Shown one piece after another: positions 47,213 to 58,533 of a DNA stretch of 64,000 nucleotides (within the stretch, counting starts at the first letter, position 1; each line of letters opens with the position of its first letter). The stretch is from the NCBI RefSeq assembly GCF_900105355.1, contig NZ_FNSC01000001.1:3534001-3598000 (forward strand), written 5' to 3'. The stretch is from Pseudomonas anguilliseptica. Its GTDB lineage: Bacteria; Pseudomonadota; Gammaproteobacteria; Pseudomonadales; Pseudomonadaceae. The notes below the pieces were generated by a model. The model was not told where the DNA came from, did no database searches, and saw only the letters and a program-made list of their open reading frames with translations. A program made the translations under genes and the position numbers.

Positions 47213-50005
47213 ATGACGCTTGCGCTGATCATCGCCTTGCCATTTCTCGGCATCTTTCTGCCGCTACTGGCCGAGCGCCTGGGCCGTTCCGCCTGCGCCG
47301 CAGCGGCAGGGGTCGCGCCACTGACGGCGCTGGTAGTGCTGCTCTCGCAGCAGTCTGCGGTGTTCGCCGGTGAGCTGCTTAAGGTCAAGCTGGAGTGGTT
47401 GCCGGCGCTGGGCCTGAATCTCAGCCTGCGTCTGGATGGCTTGGGCTTTCTGTTTGCTCTGCTGATTCTCGGTATTGGCCTGCTGGTCATTCTCTACGCA
47501 CGCTACTACCTGTCGAAGAAGGAGCCAATGGGGCGCTTCTTCGCCTTTCTCCTGTTGTTCATGGGCGCCATGCTCGGCGTGGTGCTCTCGGAAAACCTGC
47601 TGCTGATGTTGATGTTCTGGGAACTGACCAGCCTGTCGTCGTTTTTGCTGATCGGTTTCTGGGGCGCTCGTTCGGATGCCCGCAAAGGCGCGCGCATGGC
47701 CCTGGCCGTGACCGGCGGCGGTGGCCTGGCGCTGTTCGCCGGGATTCTGTTGATCGGCCATATCGCTGGCAGTTTCGAGCTGTCCCAGGTGTTGGCGGCC
47801 GGTTATGCGATTCGCGCCCACGAGCTGTACCCGTTGGCGTTGATTCTGGTGCTGTTGGGGGTGTTCACCAAGTCGGCGCAGTTCCCGTTCCATTTCTGGT
47901 TGCCCCATGCCATGGCCGCGCCGACGCCGGTGTCGGCCTATCTGCACTCGGCGACCATGGTCAAGGCCGGGGTGTTTCTCCTGGCGCGTCTGTACCCGGC
48001 GCTGGCGGGGTCGGAGTGGTGGTTCTACCTGGTCAGCATCACTGGCCTGGTGACCTTGCTGGTCGGCGCCGGGATGGCACTGTTTCAGCATGACCTCAAG
48101 GGCTTGCTGGCCTATTCGACCATCAGCCACTTGGGTCTGATCACCTTGCTGTTCGGCCTCGATACGCGCCTGGCGGCCGTGGCGGCGGTGTTCCATATCA
48201 TCAACCACGCCACTTTCAAGGCCTCGCTGTTTATGGCGGCGGGGATCATCGACCACGAAACCGGCAGCCGCGATATGCGGCGCATCAACGGTATGTGGAA
48301 GTACATGCCGCATACGGCCGTGCTGGCCATGGTGGCGGCCTCGGCGATGGCCGGGGTGCCGCTGCTCAACGGCTTCCTGAGCAAGGAAATGTTCTTTACC
48401 GAAACGCTCAACCAGCACCTGCTGGGCAGCTTCAACTGGGTGATCCCGGCGGCGGCAACTCTGGCCGGGGTGTTCTCGGTGGCCTATTCGCTGCGTTTTA
48501 TCCACGACGTTTTCTTCAACGGTGAGCCGGTCGACTTGCCGCATTACCCGCCGCATGAGCCGCCGCGCTATATGAAGGTACCGGTGGAGATTCTGGTGTT
48601 CCTCTGCCTGCTGGTGGGGATTGTCCCGGCCTACACTGTGGCGCCGCTGCTGGCCGCAGCCGCAGCCGCCACCCTGGGTGGTGATGTGCCGAGTTACAGC
48701 CTGGCAATCTGGCACGGCTTCAACCTGCCGCTGCTGATGAGCTTTATTGCCTTGTTCGGCGGGATTCTGGTGTACGTGTTCCGTCAGCCGCTGTTCCGCT
48801 GGTATGCCGGGCTGCCGAGCGTAGATGCCAAGTTGATCTTTGAACGTGGTGTAGTGCTTGTGATCCAGGCGTGTTCCGCCGTGACCCGGTGGTTAGAAAA
48901 TGCTTCGCTGCAGCGTTACCTGGCTCTGTTACTCGCGGCAGCGTTAATCGTGGTGACCCAGGGCTTGAGTTCGTTGCCACAAATCAGCGGACCGCTGGCC
49001 ATGGCGAAGATCGACGGCATCACTGCCTTGGGCCTGGGCATCATGGCCCTGGCCGCACTTGTGACGGTTATCTTCCATCGCCAGCGTCTGGTCTCATTGC
49101 TGATGCTCAGCGTGGTCGGGCTGATGGTGGCTCTGGCGTTCGCCCGCTATTCGGCGCCGGATCTGGCCCTGACCCAGCTGTCAGTGGAGGTGGTGACGAT
49201 CATCCTGCTGATGCTCGCGCTGTTCTTTCTGCCGGCGCATACCCGTGTCGAGTCGAGCAGCCTGCGCGGTCTGCGCGACTTCACCCTGGCGGTGGGCAGC
49301 GGGGTGATGGTGGCGATGCTGGTGTTCGCCGTGCTGACGCGGCCTTACGACAGTATTTCGGCGTTCTTCCTGGAGAACAGTGTGCCGGGCGGCGGCGGCA
49401 CCAACGTGGTCAACGTGATTCTGGTGGACTTCCGCGGCTTCGACACCATGGGCGAGGTCACCGTGCTGGCGATTGCCGCCGTAGGCATCTTCGCGCTGCT
49501 CGACGGCCTGCGCCTGTTCCAGCCGAAGGTCGATGCGCAGGGCCGCAGCTGGGCGCGTGACCGCCACCCATTGATCCTAGCCACCCTGTCGCGGGTGCTG
49601 TTGCCGATGGCGCTGCTGGTCTCGGTGTTTATCTTCCTGCGTGGCCACAACCTGCCCGGTGGCGGTTTTATCGCCGGCTTGGTGACGGCCGTGGCGCTGA
49701 TCCTGCAATACGTCGCCAGCGGCGTGCAGTGGACGCAGTCGCGCCTGCCGCTGAATTATCAGGGCATGGCCGGCCTCGGTGTATTGGTTGCCGGTCTGAC
49801 GGGCCTGGGCAGTTGGCTGTTTGACCGGCCGTTCCTGACCTCGGCCTTCGGTCATTTCCATATCCCGCTGATCGGTGAAATTGAGCTAGCCACCGCCATG
49901 TTGTTCGATCTGGGCGTGTACCTGACGGTTGTCGGTGCGACCCTGCTGATTCTCGCCAACCTGGGCAAGTTGACCCAGGAAAAAGCTGTAGAAGAGGTGC
50001 TTTGA
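47213..50005 (+). CDS. mrpA: Mrp cation/proton antiporter, fused subunits A and B
   Basis: 930 residues. Residues 1-500 are NuoL-like (proton-pumping helices; [52 protein letters not shown]). Residues 600-760 form the MrpA C-terminal part, and the last 140 ([30 protein letters not shown] onward, quoted in parts) are an MrpB domain. Separate MrpB is therefore absent, the group 2 arrangement of proteobacteria. The complex exchanges Na+/K+ for H+ and supports salt and alkali tolerance. Confidence 0.94.
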   Translation: MTLALIIALPFLGIFLPLLAERLGRSACAAAAGVAPLTALVVLLSQQSAVFAGELLKVKLEWLPALGLNLSLRLDGLGFLFALLILGIGLLVILYARYYLSKKEPMGRFFAFLLLFMGAMLGVVLSENLLLMLMFWELTSLSSFLLIGFWGARSDARKGARMALAVTGGGGLALFAGILLIGHIAGSFELSQVLAAGYAIRAHELYPLALILVLLGVFTKSAQFPFHFWLPHAMAAPTPVSAYLHSATMVKAGVFLLARLYPALAGSEWWFYLVSITGLVTLLVGAGMALFQHDLKGLLAYSTISHLGLITLLFGLDTRLAAVAAVFHIINHATFKASLFMAAGIIDHETGSRDMRRINGMWKYMPHTAVLAMVAASAMAGVPLLNGFLSKEMFFTETLNQHLLGSFNWVIPAAATLAGVFSVAYSLRFIHDVFFNGEPVDLPHYPPHEPPRYMKVPVEILVFLCLLVGIVPAYTVAPLLAAAAAATLGGDVPSYSLAIWHGFNLPLLMSFIALFGGILVYVFRQPLFRWYAGLPSVDAKLIFERGVVLVIQACSAVTRWLENASLQRYLALLLAAALIVVTQGLSSLPQISGPLAMAKIDGITALGLGIMALAALVTVIFHRQRLVSLLMLSVVGLMVALAFARYSAPDLALTQLSVEVVTIILLMLALFFLPAHTRVESSSLRGLRDFTLAVGSGVMVAMLVFAVLTRPYDSISAFFLENSVPGGGGTNVVNVILVDFRGFDTMGEVTVLAIAAVGIFALLDGLRLFQPKVDAQGRSWARDRHPLILATLSRVLLPMALLVSVFIFLRGHNLPGGGFIAGLVTAVALILQYVASGVQWTQSRLPLNYQGMAGLGVLVAGLTGLGSWLFDRPFLTSAFGHFHIPLIGEIELATAMLFDLGVYLTVVGATLLILANLGKLTQEKAVEEVL

Positions 50006-50006
50006 G

Positions 50007-50336
50007 ATGGAAGCCATATTTGCCGCGACTCTGGGCATCCTCACCGCCAGCGGCGTGTACCTGCTGCTGCGCGCCCGGACCTTCCCGGTGGTGCTGGGGC
50101 TGACGCTGATTTCCTATGCGGTAAACCTGTTCCTGTTTGCCATGGGCCGCTTGCAGAGCGGCGTGGTCACGGTGATCGGCCAGGGCAACCAATACGCGGA
50201 CCCGCTGCCTCAGGCGCTGGTGCTGACCGCCATCGTGATCGGTTTTGCCATGACGGCCTTCGTGGTGGTGCTGGCGCTGCGCAGCGTAGGTGAAACCCAG
50301 ACCGACCATGTTGACGGCCAGGAGCCTGCACAATGA
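50007..50336 (+). CDS. mrpC: Mrp antiporter subunit C (NuoK-like)
   Basis: 109 residues with three membrane helices, NuoK-like, including the pattern FPVVLGLTLISYAVNLFLFA and the conserved PLPQALVLTAIVIGFAMTAF. It begins 1 bp after mrpA and overlaps mrpD by 4 bp (ATGA). Confidence 0.95.
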   Translation: MEAIFAATLGILTASGVYLLLRARTFPVVLGLTLISYAVNLFLFAMGRLQSGVVTVIGQGNQYADPLPQALVLTAIVIGFAMTAFVVVLALRSVGETQTDHVDGQEPAQ

Positions 50337-51838
50337 ATCACGGCTTGATTCTGCCCATTCTGCTGCCAATGTTTGCCGGCAGCCTGTTGCTGCTGGGCGC
50401 GGGCCTGAGCCTGCGGGTCAAACGCAGCTTGTCACTGGTGGCAACTCTATTGCTGCTGCCGTTGAGCGGCTATCTGCTCTGGCTGGCCGATCAGGGCGTG
50501 CTGCAGGTGTATGCCGCCGGTAACTGGGCGGCGCCGTTCGGCATCATCCTGCTGCTCGATCGGCTGAGCGCCTTGCTGCTGGTGGTTACGGCGGTGCTTG
50601 GCAGCTTCGCCTTGTTGTATGCGGTGCGTGGCGACGATGAGCGTGGGCAGAGTTTTCATGCGCTGTTCCAGTTCCAGCTGATGGGCATCAACGGCGCCTT
50701 CCTCACCGGCGATCTGTTCAACCTGTTCGTGTTCTTCGAGATTCTGCTGATCGCCTCCTATGCGCTGCTGGTGCATGGTGGCGGGGCAGAGCGGGTGCGT
50801 GCGGGGTTGCATTACGTGGTGCTGAATCTGGTGGGCTCGGCGTTCTTCCTGCTTGCGGTCGGCGTGCTGTATGGCATCACCGGCACCCTGAACATGGCTG
50901 ATATGGCTATTCGCGTGGCCGCTGCCGGGGCGGATGATGCGGCGCTGCTGGGCGCTGCCGGGTTGTTGCTGCTCGTGGTGTTCGGCCTCAAGGCGGCATT
51001 TCTGCCGCTGTATTTCTGGCTCCCCAAGGCCTATGCCTCGGCCACTGCGCCGGTCGCGGCGCTGTTTGCGATCATGACCAAGGTCGGTCTGTATTCGATC
51101 ATCCGCGTGTACACGCTGATCTTCGGCGATGAGGCCGGCAGCCTGGCCAATATGGCGGGCGACTGGCTCTGGCCGATTGCCCTGCTGACCCTGGCACTGG
51201 GCGTGATTGGCGCGCTGGCGGCGGTCAGCCTGCAAGGTCTCTTGGCCTATCTGGTGGTGGTGTCGGTCGGCACCGTGCTCGCCGGTATTGCCATCGGCAC
51301 CGAACAAGCCCTGGCCGGTGCGCTGTATTACCTGGTGCACAGCACCTGGGTTTCCGGTGGGTTGTTCCTGCTGGCCGACCTGATTGCCCGCCAACGTGGC
51401 GTTAAAGAAGCGCTGCTGGTGCAGGGGCCGGCGCTACAGAATCCGCACCTGCTCGGCGGCCTGTTCTTTTTCGGTGCGATTGCCGTGGCCGGCCTGCCGC
51501 CGCTTTCCGGGTTTATCGGCAAGCTGCTGTTGCTGCGCTCGCTAGAGCCGGGTGTGCAGGCGCTAATGCTGTGGCCGGTGGTACTGGGCGGCGGCTTGCT
51601 GACCCTGATTGCCCTAAGTCGCGCCGGCAGCATGCTGTTCTGGCGCGTTGGCCTGAGTCAGCTGGACAGCGCCGAGCTGGATTACGGCCGGCTGCTGGCC
51701 TGTGCTGGCTTGCTGCTGCTCAGCCTGCTGCTGATGGTCGGTGCTGCGCCGCTGCTCAGTTATGTCGAGGCCACGGCCAGCCAGCTGCATGACCTGGCGC
51801 TGTACCGGCAAATCATCGAATCGGGAGCTGCACGATGA
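50333..51838 (+). CDS. mrpD: Mrp antiporter subunit D (NuoM/N-like)
   Basis: 501 residues, about 14 membrane helices. Proton-pump-type motifs: FNLFVFFEILLIASYALL with the conserved Glu, ALFAIMTKVGLYSIIR, and YYLVHSTWVSGGLFLLADL. It overlaps both neighbours by 4 bp, consistent with tight stoichiometry in the complex. Confidence 0.95.
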   Translation: MNHGLILPILLPMFAGSLLLLGAGLSLRVKRSLSLVATLLLLPLSGYLLWLADQGVLQVYAAGNWAAPFGIILLLDRLSALLLVVTAVLGSFALLYAVRGDDERGQSFHALFQFQLMGINGAFLTGDLFNLFVFFEILLIASYALLVHGGGAERVRAGLHYVVLNLVGSAFFLLAVGVLYGITGTLNMADMAIRVAAAGADDAALLGAAGLLLLVVFGLKAAFLPLYFWLPKAYASATAPVAALFAIMTKVGLYSIIRVYTLIFGDEAGSLANMAGDWLWPIALLTLALGVIGALAAVSLQGLLAYLVVVSVGTVLAGIAIGTEQALAGALYYLVHSTWVSGGLFLLADLIARQRGVKEALLVQGPALQNPHLLGGLFFFGAIAVAGLPPLSGFIGKLLLLRSLEPGVQALMLWPVVLGGGLLTLIALSRAGSMLFWRVGLSQLDSAELDYGRLLACAGLLLLSLLLMVGAAPLLSYVEATASQLHDLALYRQIIESGAAR

Positions 51839-52338
51839 AAGCACGTCGCTGGTTACCCCATCCGCTGCTGAGCCTGTGCCTGCTGCTGGTCTGGCTACTG
51901 TTGATGAATGACTTGAGCCTGGGCCACTGGCTGCTCGGCGCGCTGCTCGGCTGGGCGATTCCGCTGCTGACCCAGGTGTTTTGGATCAACCCGCCACGGG
52001 TCTACAAGCCGCTCAAGCTGTGCCTGTTTCTGCTGCGCATTCTTGGCGATATCGTCATGGCCAACCTGCAGGTGGCCAAACTGATCCTCGGCTCGCCCGC
52101 CAAGCTGCGCCCGGCCTTCGTGGAGATTCCCTTGCTGCTGGAAGATGAGCTGGCCCTGACCATGCTCACCAGCATCATCTCCCTGACCCCGGGCACGGTC
52201 TCTGCCGACCTCAGCGATGACCGCAAGATGTTGCTGGTGCACGGCCTGGATGTGCCGGACGCCGACGTCTTGGTGGCAGAAATCAAACAACGCTACGAAG
52301 CACCCTTGCTGGAGGTATTCACATGCTCGCCTACGTGA
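51835..52338 (+). CDS. mrpE: Mrp antiporter subunit E
   Basis: 167 residues: two N-terminal membrane helices (about 10-48), an amphipathic region (LFLLRILGDIVMANLQVA) and a cytoplasmic domain (LTMLTSIISLTPGTVSADLSDD), the MrpE hallmark. It overlaps mrpF by 16 bp. Confidence 0.95.
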   Translation: MKARRWLPHPLLSLCLLLVWLLLMNDLSLGHWLLGALLGWAIPLLTQVFWINPPRVYKPLKLCLFLLRILGDIVMANLQVAKLILGSPAKLRPAFVEIPLLLEDELALTMLTSIISLTPGTVSADLSDDRKMLLVHGLDVPDADVLVAEIKQRYEAPLLEVFTCSPT

Positions 52339-52592
52339 TTCCGCTGTGCCTGCTGATCATCGGCCTGGCCCTGGTGCTGACCATGGCGCGCCTGATCATC
52401 GGCCCGGACCTACCCGACCGCATCCTTGCCCTGGATACCCTGTATATCAACGCGATTGCCATGCTGGTGCTGTTCGGCATCTGGCTGGGTTCGGACCTGT
52501 ATTTTGAAGCGGCCCTGCTGATTGCGGTTATGGGGTTTATCGGCACGGTGGCGGTGGCCAAGTATTTGCTGCGCGGCGACATCATTGAGTAA
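52323..52592 (+). CDS. mrpF: Mrp antiporter subunit F
   Basis: 89 residues with three membrane helices and the MrpF pattern MARLIIGPDLPDRILALDTL. The start lies within the 3' end of mrpE. Confidence 0.94.
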   Translation: MLAYVIPLCLLIIGLALVLTMARLIIGPDLPDRILALDTLYINAIAMLVLFGIWLGSDLYFEAALLIAVMGFIGTVAVAKYLLRGDIIE

Positions 52593-52615
52593 CAACGTTC
52601 TACGGAGACTGCTGA

Positions 52616-52948
52616 ATGGATACCTGGATCGAAGCGCTGGTGGCGCTGTTTCTGCTGATCGGCAGCCTGTTCGCCTTGATCGGTGCGATTGGCCTGTACC
52701 GCCTGCCGGATTTCTTTATGCGCCTGCACGGCCCGACCAAGGCCAGCACCCTGGGTGTGGGCGGCATGGTGATTGCCTCGCTGATCTACTTCAGTTTTCG
52801 CGGCGAGGGCGTCAGCCTGCATGAGCTGTTGATCGCCCTGTTTCTGTTTATCACCGCACCGGTCAGCGCCCATATGCTGGCCAAGGCCGCGTTGCAGCAG
52901 AAGCTGCGGATCAATGAGCAAACTCGCGGTAAGCCCTGGGAACAATAA
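52616..52948 (+). CDS. mrpG: Mrp antiporter subunit G
   Basis: 110 residues with three membrane helices and the MrpG signature IGLYRLPDFFMRLHGPTKASTLG (in two parts), then APVSAHMLAKAAL. Last gene of the operon, 23 bp after mrpF, with ACGGAGA before the ATG. Confidence 0.94.
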   Translation: MDTWIEALVALFLLIGSLFALIGAIGLYRLPDFFMRLHGPTKASTLGVGGMVIASLIYFSFRGEGVSLHELLIALFLFITAPVSAHMLAKAALQQKLRINEQTRGKPWEQ

Positions 52949-52969
52949 GGTGCCGGTTGCGTCGCGCTT

Positions 52970-52992
52970 CCTGTGGGAGGGGCTTTAGCCGC
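52970..52992. repeat. Solitary REP-like sequence
   Basis: CCTGTGGGAGGGGCTTTAGC followed by CGCG resembles the repeated extragenic palindromes of Pseudomonas, which have a GTGGGAG...GC core. Only one copy is seen between mrpG and the EamA gene. Confidence 0.45.
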
Positions 52993-53099
52993 GTCGGCTG
53001 TCTCGTCTCGAACCACCCCGCACAGTTCGCGGCGCTGACTGTATCTGTCGGCAGCGCGCCGGTCTCTCTACACTGCAGCCTTTAGCTAGGGGCTTGGGT

Positions 53100-54005
53100 A
53101 TGGGTGAGCGGGCAAGGGGCATCGCGGTGATCTGCCTGGTGATCGCCATGGCGCTGTGGGGCAGTTCCTTTATTGCGCTCAAGCTGGCCTTTGCCGAGCT
53201 GCCGCCGCTGTGGGTGATTTTCGGCCGTATGGCCCTCGGTAGCTTGGTGTTCTTGCTGGCTTGGCGCTGGCGTGGGCAGATGCACTACCGCGCCGGTGAC
53301 TGGAAGTACCTGTTGGGCTTGGCGGCCTGCGAACCCTGTCTGTACTTTCTCTTTGAAGCCCTGGCGCTGCAGCACACCAGCGCAGCGCAAGCGGGCATGG
53401 TCACGGCTTTGCTGCCGCTGCTGGTGGCGGTGGGTGCGTTTATCTTCCTGCGCGAGCGGATCAGCCGCATCACCCTTGCGGGCTTTCTCCTGGCGTTGAT
53501 CGGCGCCGTATGGCTTAGCTTGGCCGGTAGCGCCGATGAGCATGCCAGCAACCCGATTCTCGGCAACTTCTACGAGCTGCTAGCGATGCTCTGCGCCATG
53601 GGTTACACCCTGTTGCTCAAGCATTTGTCATCACGCTATTCGCCCTTTCTGCTCACCGCCATGGTGGCCTTTGTCGGCACTATTTTCTTTCTACCCCTGG
53701 CGCTGTTCAGTGCACCTTTGCCAACCAGCGTCAGCCCCATGGGCCTGGGCGCGGTGGCGTACCTAGGCATATTGGTCACGGTGGGCGCTTACGGGCTGTA
53801 CAACTTCGGCGTCAGCCGCTTGCCGGCCAATCAGGCGTCGGCCTTTACCAACCTGATCCCGGTGTTCACCCTGCTGTTCGCCATACTGCTATTAGGCGAA
53901 AGCCTGAATACCTTGCAGATAGTGGCCGCTGCATTGGTGTTTGCCGGTGTCTTACTGAGTCAGTGGCAGGGAGCGACGCCCATGCCTGCTGGTGTTCTGG
54001 ATTGA
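53100..54005 (+). CDS. EamA-family (DMT superfamily) transporter
   Basis: 301 residues, ten membrane helices in two EamA repeats (first [19 protein letters not shown]..., second starting near 155 with [18 protein letters not shown]). The end of each repeat carries the family pattern [21 protein letters not shown] and [17 protein letters not shown]. Metabolite or drug efflux is the general role; substrate unknown. The next gene starts 10 bp later, with its ribosome-binding site over the stop codon. Confidence 0.88.
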   Translation: MGERARGIAVICLVIAMALWGSSFIALKLAFAELPPLWVIFGRMALGSLVFLLAWRWRGQMHYRAGDWKYLLGLAACEPCLYFLFEALALQHTSAAQAGMVTALLPLLVAVGAFIFLRERISRITLAGFLLALIGAVWLSLAGSADEHASNPILGNFYELLAMLCAMGYTLLLKHLSSRYSPFLLTAMVAFVGTIFFLPLALFSAPLPTSVSPMGLGAVAYLGILVTVGAYGLYNFGVSRLPANQASAFTNLIPVFTLLFAILLLGESLNTLQIVAAALVFAGVLLSQWQGATPMPAGVLD

Positions 54006-54015
54006 GGACAAAGTG

Positions 54016-55149
54016 ATGAGTGATACCCGAACCTGGGCGCGTGAAGCGATCCGCATCATCGAGGCGGACTTTCAGCGCAGCGCCGACACCCACCTGATTC
54101 CCCTGGCGCTGCCAGGCTTGCCGGGTGTCGAACTGTATTTCAAGGATGAGTCCAGCCATCCCACTGGTAGTCTCAAGCATCGCCTGGCGCGTTCGCTGTT
54201 TCTTTATGCGCTGTGTAACGGCTGGCTCAAACCCGGCGCGCCGGTGATCGAGGCGTCCAGCGGCTCCACGGCGATTTCCGAGGCCTATTTTGCCCGCTTG
54301 CTGGGGTTGCCGTTTATTGCGGTGATGCCGGCCAGCACCTCGAAGGAGAAGATCGCGCAGATCGCTTTTTACGGCGGGCAGAGCCATCTGGTACAGGACC
54401 CGACGCAGATCTACGCCGAGTCTGAGCGCCTGGTGCGTGAGACCGGTGGGCATTTTATGGATCAGTTCACCTACGCCGAGCGCGCCACCGACTGGCGCGC
54501 CAACAACAATATTGCCGAGTCGATCTTCCAGCAGCTGCGCAGCGAACGTTTCCCTGAGCCAAGCTGGCTGGTGTCCAGTCCTGGCACCGGCGGTACTCTG
54601 GCCACGCTGGGGCGTTATGTGCGTTACCGCCGCCACAGCACTCAGGTGTTGTGCGCTGATGCCGAGCGTTCGGTGTTCTTCGATTACTACTGCACGGGTG
54701 ATGCCAGCTTGTGCCTGAACCATGGTTCGCGTATCGAAGGCATCGGTCGGCCCCGGGTCGAGGCGTCCTTTCTGCCGTCAGTGATCGATGCCATGTGCAA
54801 GGTGCCAGATGCCTTGTCTCTGGCCGCCATGCATTACTTGGCGCAGCGCCTGGGCCGGAAAGTGGGTGGCTCCAGCGGCACCAATCTGATTGGCGCATTG
54901 CTGGTGGCGCAGCGGATGGTTGCGGCGGGTGAGTCCGGCTCGGTGGTGGCGATTCTCTGCGATGGTGGCGAGCGCTATGCCGACACCTACTACGATCAGG
55001 CGTGGCTCAGCGCCCAGGGTTTCGAGCTGACTGGGTTAATCGCAGCGGTAGCGGATTGCGCCGAGCGCGGTGTTAGCTTGCCGGGTGACTTGCCCGTGGG
55101 GGGGGTAGGCGGCTGCTCGGTAGCGGCTGGTCTAAAGTCACTGCTGTAG
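54016..55149 (+). CDS. PLP-dependent cysteine synthase-family enzyme
   Basis: 377 residues, fold type II PLP enzyme. The Schiff-base lysine is in [12 protein letters not shown], the substrate loop is [10 protein letters not shown] (Ser where O-acetylserine sulfhydrylases often have Asn), and the phosphate loop is PGTGGT. Relatives include cysteine desulfhydrases and lyases, so the reaction is uncertain. The ATG at 54016 has GAGG upstream. A G8 tract (55098-55105) lies 15-17 codons before the stop: one G fewer would end the protein at once (GTG GGG GGG TAG). Confidence 0.82.
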   Translation: MSDTRTWAREAIRIIEADFQRSADTHLIPLALPGLPGVELYFKDESSHPTGSLKHRLARSLFLYALCNGWLKPGAPVIEASSGSTAISEAYFARLLGLPFIAVMPASTSKEKIAQIAFYGGQSHLVQDPTQIYAESERLVRETGGHFMDQFTYAERATDWRANNNIAESIFQQLRSERFPEPSWLVSSPGTGGTLATLGRYVRYRRHSTQVLCADAERSVFFDYYCTGDASLCLNHGSRIEGIGRPRVEASFLPSVIDAMCKVPDALSLAAMHYLAQRLGRKVGGSSGTNLIGALLVAQRMVAAGESGSVVAILCDGGERYADTYYDQAWLSAQGFELTGLIAAVADCAERGVSLPGDLPVGGVGGCSVAAGLKSLL

Positions 55150-57130
55150 GTGGGCGCACGCCGCGCCCCGAATGCAGCAGGAGAAATGCCATGGGAATTG
55201 CGCGCAGCTGCTTGCACATGCTGCTGTGGTCGGTTGTTGGGCTGAGCGTAGCGGTGCTGGCAGCCGATGACACGGCGTGGTCGAAGGACCATCCGCTGCT
55301 GTCTCGCTACCCGAACTCGCATATCGTCGAGTACGAGCAGAACTACAATGCCGCGCAGTTCGCCACCGGTACTCAGGACGGCGTACCACAGCGCCAGACC
55401 GTGGAAGGCGATGCCACGCAGATTCGCTATTTCCACAACGCGGTAGACAGCCAGCCGAGCCCGCTGCAGTTGCTGCGCAACTACCAGAATGCGATCAAGT
55501 CGATCGGCGGCGAAGTAGTCTACGAGCGTCTGCCCCAGGATGGTGATGGCGGCGAAACCACGCTGAAGGTCACGACTGGCGGTAAGCAGGTGTGGGTGCG
55601 CTTGGAGCCGGAAATCTTCAGTGCACCGACGCAGAGCTACAAGCTGGTGATCGTCGAAGTGGCGGCCATGCAGCAGGTGGTGACTGCCAATCAGTTGCTT
55701 GATGAACTCAACCGCAACGGCTTTATCGTAAGCGCTCCATAGACCCCACCTCCCTCTGGAGAGGTTTTGCGTTTTACAGTGGCGTCGTTGGTTGGCAGTT
55801 CCAAGGCAGCAGCGCTTCGTAGGCTTCAACGCTGTTGGCCAGCGGCAGGCGTTCGAGGACATGGCGCAACCAGGCGTAGGGCTCCTGGCCATTGGTCTTG
55901 GCGGTTTCCACCAGGCTGTAGAGTTGGGCGCTGGCGGTCGCGCCTTTCGGCGTGTCGCTGAACAGCCAGTTCTTGCGACCTATGACGAAGGGCCGGATCG
56001 CGCGCTCGGCAGCGTTGTTATCGATCGGCAGGTGGCCAGCCTCGATGTAGCGTTCGAGTCGGCTCCAGTTGCTCGCCAGGTAGTTCACTGCTTTGCCCAG
56101 GGCATTCTGCGCCGTGACCTGCGGCTGGGTTTTCTCCAGCCAGGTCTTGAGCTGATCGAGGAGCGGTAGGCTGTGCTGCTGGCGGCCCCGGTAGCGCTGT
56201 TCATCGCTGGCATCCTTAAGTTCGCGCTCGATGCCGTAGAGCTTGTTGATCATCCCCAACGCGATGTCGGCACGCCCGGTTTTGCCCTTCGGTTGCACCT
56301 TTTGCGCTTCGACGAACTTGCGCGCGCATGCGCCCAGCAGGCCAGGCGTTCAACACCTTGTTGTGCGGCCACGGCGTTGTAGCCGGCGTAATCGTCGGTC
56401 ATCAGGTAGCCGCGATAACCGTCGAGCAGGCGCAGCGGCACCTCCTGCGCGCGGCTGGTTGTGTAGTCGAAGAGGATCACCGGTTTGCCAGGCGGGCCAC
56501 CGGTCTGCACCCACATCCAGGAGTGGCTGCTCGGATCGCGCCCAGGCTCCTTGAGCACCTGCACGCGGGTTTCATCGCAGTGGATCACCGGACTGTCCAG
56601 CAGCCTGTCGCGCATCAGGTTGAGCAACGGTTGTAGCAGTTCGCCGCACTGGATCACCCTGCGCGCCAGGGTCTGCCGGGGGATGTCGATGCCATGGCGA
56701 CTGAGCATCTTTTCGAAGCGATACAGTGGGATGCCGTCGGCGTATTTGCTGGTCAGCAGCATCGCCAGCACGCTCGGGCTGGCCAGGCTTTTCTCGATCA
56801 GTTGGGCCGGTTTGTCAGCGGTGACCGGCGCGCTTTCGCAGGCCTTGCAGGCATAGGTCTTGCGAATGTGGCGGATCACCTGAACCTGCATCGGGATGAT
56901 TTCCAGCTGCTCGCTGGTTTCTTCGCCTATGGCCTGCTTGCGGCAACCGCATTCGCAGGTCAGTTCGTGTTCGGGCAGTTCGTGGATGACCTCGACACGC
57001 GGTAGTTCGGCCGGTAACGGCTTGCGCTTGCCGCGGCGCTTGGTCGGCGCAACGACTTCTTCCTCGACCTCAGCGGCCGGAGCTTCAGCCGCCGCTTCGG
57101 CCAGGCTTTCCGCTTCGTTGAACATCTCTA

Positions 57131-58314
57131 GTGAAATGTCTGTAAAATTCGTTAATCTAATGCCGGGCCAGTATACTGCGCGCTCTATCGTCATGAATTG
57201 AGCTCCCATATGGCCCGGCCAGCAGCCCCATTCTTCTTGAGTCCCAGTGATGCCGACATGCTGCAAGGCTGGTTACGCATGGGATCGCTGCCTCAGAGCA
57301 TCGGCCAGCGGGCCAGAATTCTGTTGCTGCTGGCCAACGGTCTCACGCCCAAGGAGATCAGCGAGCAGCTGCAAGTCTCTGCGCCAGTGGTCTTCAAATG
57401 GCGTAAACGCTACCAGGAGACCGGTCTGGAGGGGCTGAGTGACCTGCGGCGCAGTGGAGCGCCTCGCAAGCTCAACGAAGCGAAGATCAAGGAAATCCTG
57501 ACGCTGACGACCCAGCGAGTCCCGCGCGAAGCTACCCACTGGAGCCTACGGTTGATGGCCAAGTACGCTGGGGTCAGCATCTGGCAGGTCGCACAGGTGT
57601 GGGCTGCTGCCGACCTCAAGCCGCACCGGTTGAAAACCTTCAAGATCAGTAACGACCCGCACTTTGCAGACAAAGTGGTCGATGTCGTCGGGCTCTATTT
57701 GAATCCGCCCGACAACGCCCTGGTGCTATCTGTTGACGAAAAAACACAGATCCAGGCGCTGGACCGCACACAGCCCATGCTGCCGCTCAAGCCCGGGCAG
57801 ATTGAGCGGCGGACGCATGACTATAAGCGCCACGGTACGGCCAGTCTGTACGCAGACTTTGACATCCTGACGGGTAAGGTCATCGGCCGTATCACCCAGC
57901 GGCACAGGGCCAAGGAGTTTTTGGAGTTCCTTCGACAGATCGACCGCAGCACTCCCGCCGAGCTGGACCTGCATGTAATTCTGGACAACAGCTCGACTCA
58001 CAAGACCGCTGCCGTCAGGGAATGGCTGGAGAAGCATCCCCGTTTCAAGCTGCACTTCACACCGACCAGCGCCTCGTGGCTGAACGCCGTGGAGGGCTGG
58101 TTTGCGCAACTGGAAAGACGGGCGCTTTATCGTGATGCCTTCAGCAGCGTGGCTGACCTGAGAGCGGCGATACGTCGCTTCATTGAGGCTCATAACGAAC
58201 ATTCGGCTAAGCCGTTCCGCTGGAGCAAAACGGCTGAGTCGATTATCAGCTCCGTGCATCGAGCAAAGCTGGCTGTAATTCGGAATGAGTTATTGGATTA
58301 ACCAGACAGGCCAC
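57131..58314 (+). mobile_element. IS630-family insertion sequence, copy A (1184 bp), inside IS66 tnpC
   Basis: Flanked by TA (57129-57130 and 58315-58316), the IS630 target duplication. Ends GTGAAATGTCTG and, inward from the right, GTGGCCTGTCTG; both then share GTTAATC.AAT. Removing it with one TA restores the tnpC frame. Confidence 0.93.
57210..58301 (+). CDS. IS630-family transposase (copy A)
   Basis: 363 residues. N-terminal helix-turn-helix (LTPKEISEQLQVSAPVVFKWRKRY) and a second HTH-like region, then the DDE domain: Asp in LSVDEKTQIQAL, Asp in VILDNSSTHKT, Glu in WLNAVEGWFAQLE. Intact. The ATG at 57210 is taken; a TTG 12 bp upstream is possible. It reads YADFDIL where copy B reads YAAFDIL. 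Confidence 0.93.
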   Translation: MARPAAPFFLSPSDADMLQGWLRMGSLPQSIGQRARILLLLANGLTPKEISEQLQVSAPVVFKWRKRYQETGLEGLSDLRRSGAPRKLNEAKIKEILTLTTQRVPREATHWSLRLMAKYAGVSIWQVAQVWAAADLKPHRLKTFKISNDPHFADKVVDVVGLYLNPPDNALVLSVDEKTQIQALDRTQPMLPLKPGQIERRTHDYKRHGTASLYADFDILTGKVIGRITQRHRAKEFLEFLRQIDRSTPAELDLHVILDNSSTHKTAAVREWLEKHPRFKLHFTPTSASWLNAVEGWFAQLERRALYRDAFSSVADLRAAIRRFIEAHNEHSAKPFRWSKTAESIISSVHRAKLAVIRNELLD

Positions 58315-58533
58315 TAGCTGCGGTGAATCCGGGTCGCTGCTCTGCTCGGATTTACGGCCGAACAGGCGCTGGATCAACAGCGCGTTTTGTTCGCGCAGGC
58401 GCTCGATCTGCCCATCCTTGTCCTTGGCCAATTCCTGCGCCGACGACAACACCTCAGCGAGCAATTGCTTGAGCGCGGCGGGGTCATCAGGAAGGGTTTC
58501 GGGCACAGAAATCATGCCGTGGATTATACCGGC

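Larger units (their letters stand above)
55774..58515 (-). pseudogene. IS66 transposase TnpC, broken by IS630 and by a frameshift
   Basis: The N-terminus (58515-58317; MISVPETLPDDPAALKQLL..., leucine-zipper-like) continues after the IS630 element at 57128 with LEMFNEAESLAEA, joined in frame as SPQ-L-EMF across the TA. The zinc-finger region (CECGCRKQ, CKAC) and the DDE core (VIHCDETRVQVL, MTDDYAGYNA) follow. A one-base deletion within 56320-56328 (CGCGCGC) shifts the frame at the conserved HARRKF block; the rest ([20 protein letters not shown]) is in the other frame to 55774. The gene is inactive twice over. Confidence 0.93.

Noticed and set aside
47264..48715. 483-codon leftward ORF opposite mrpA
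   Set aside because: The translation is Gln/His/Arg-rich with no membrane or domain pattern, typical of antisense frames of membrane-protein genes.
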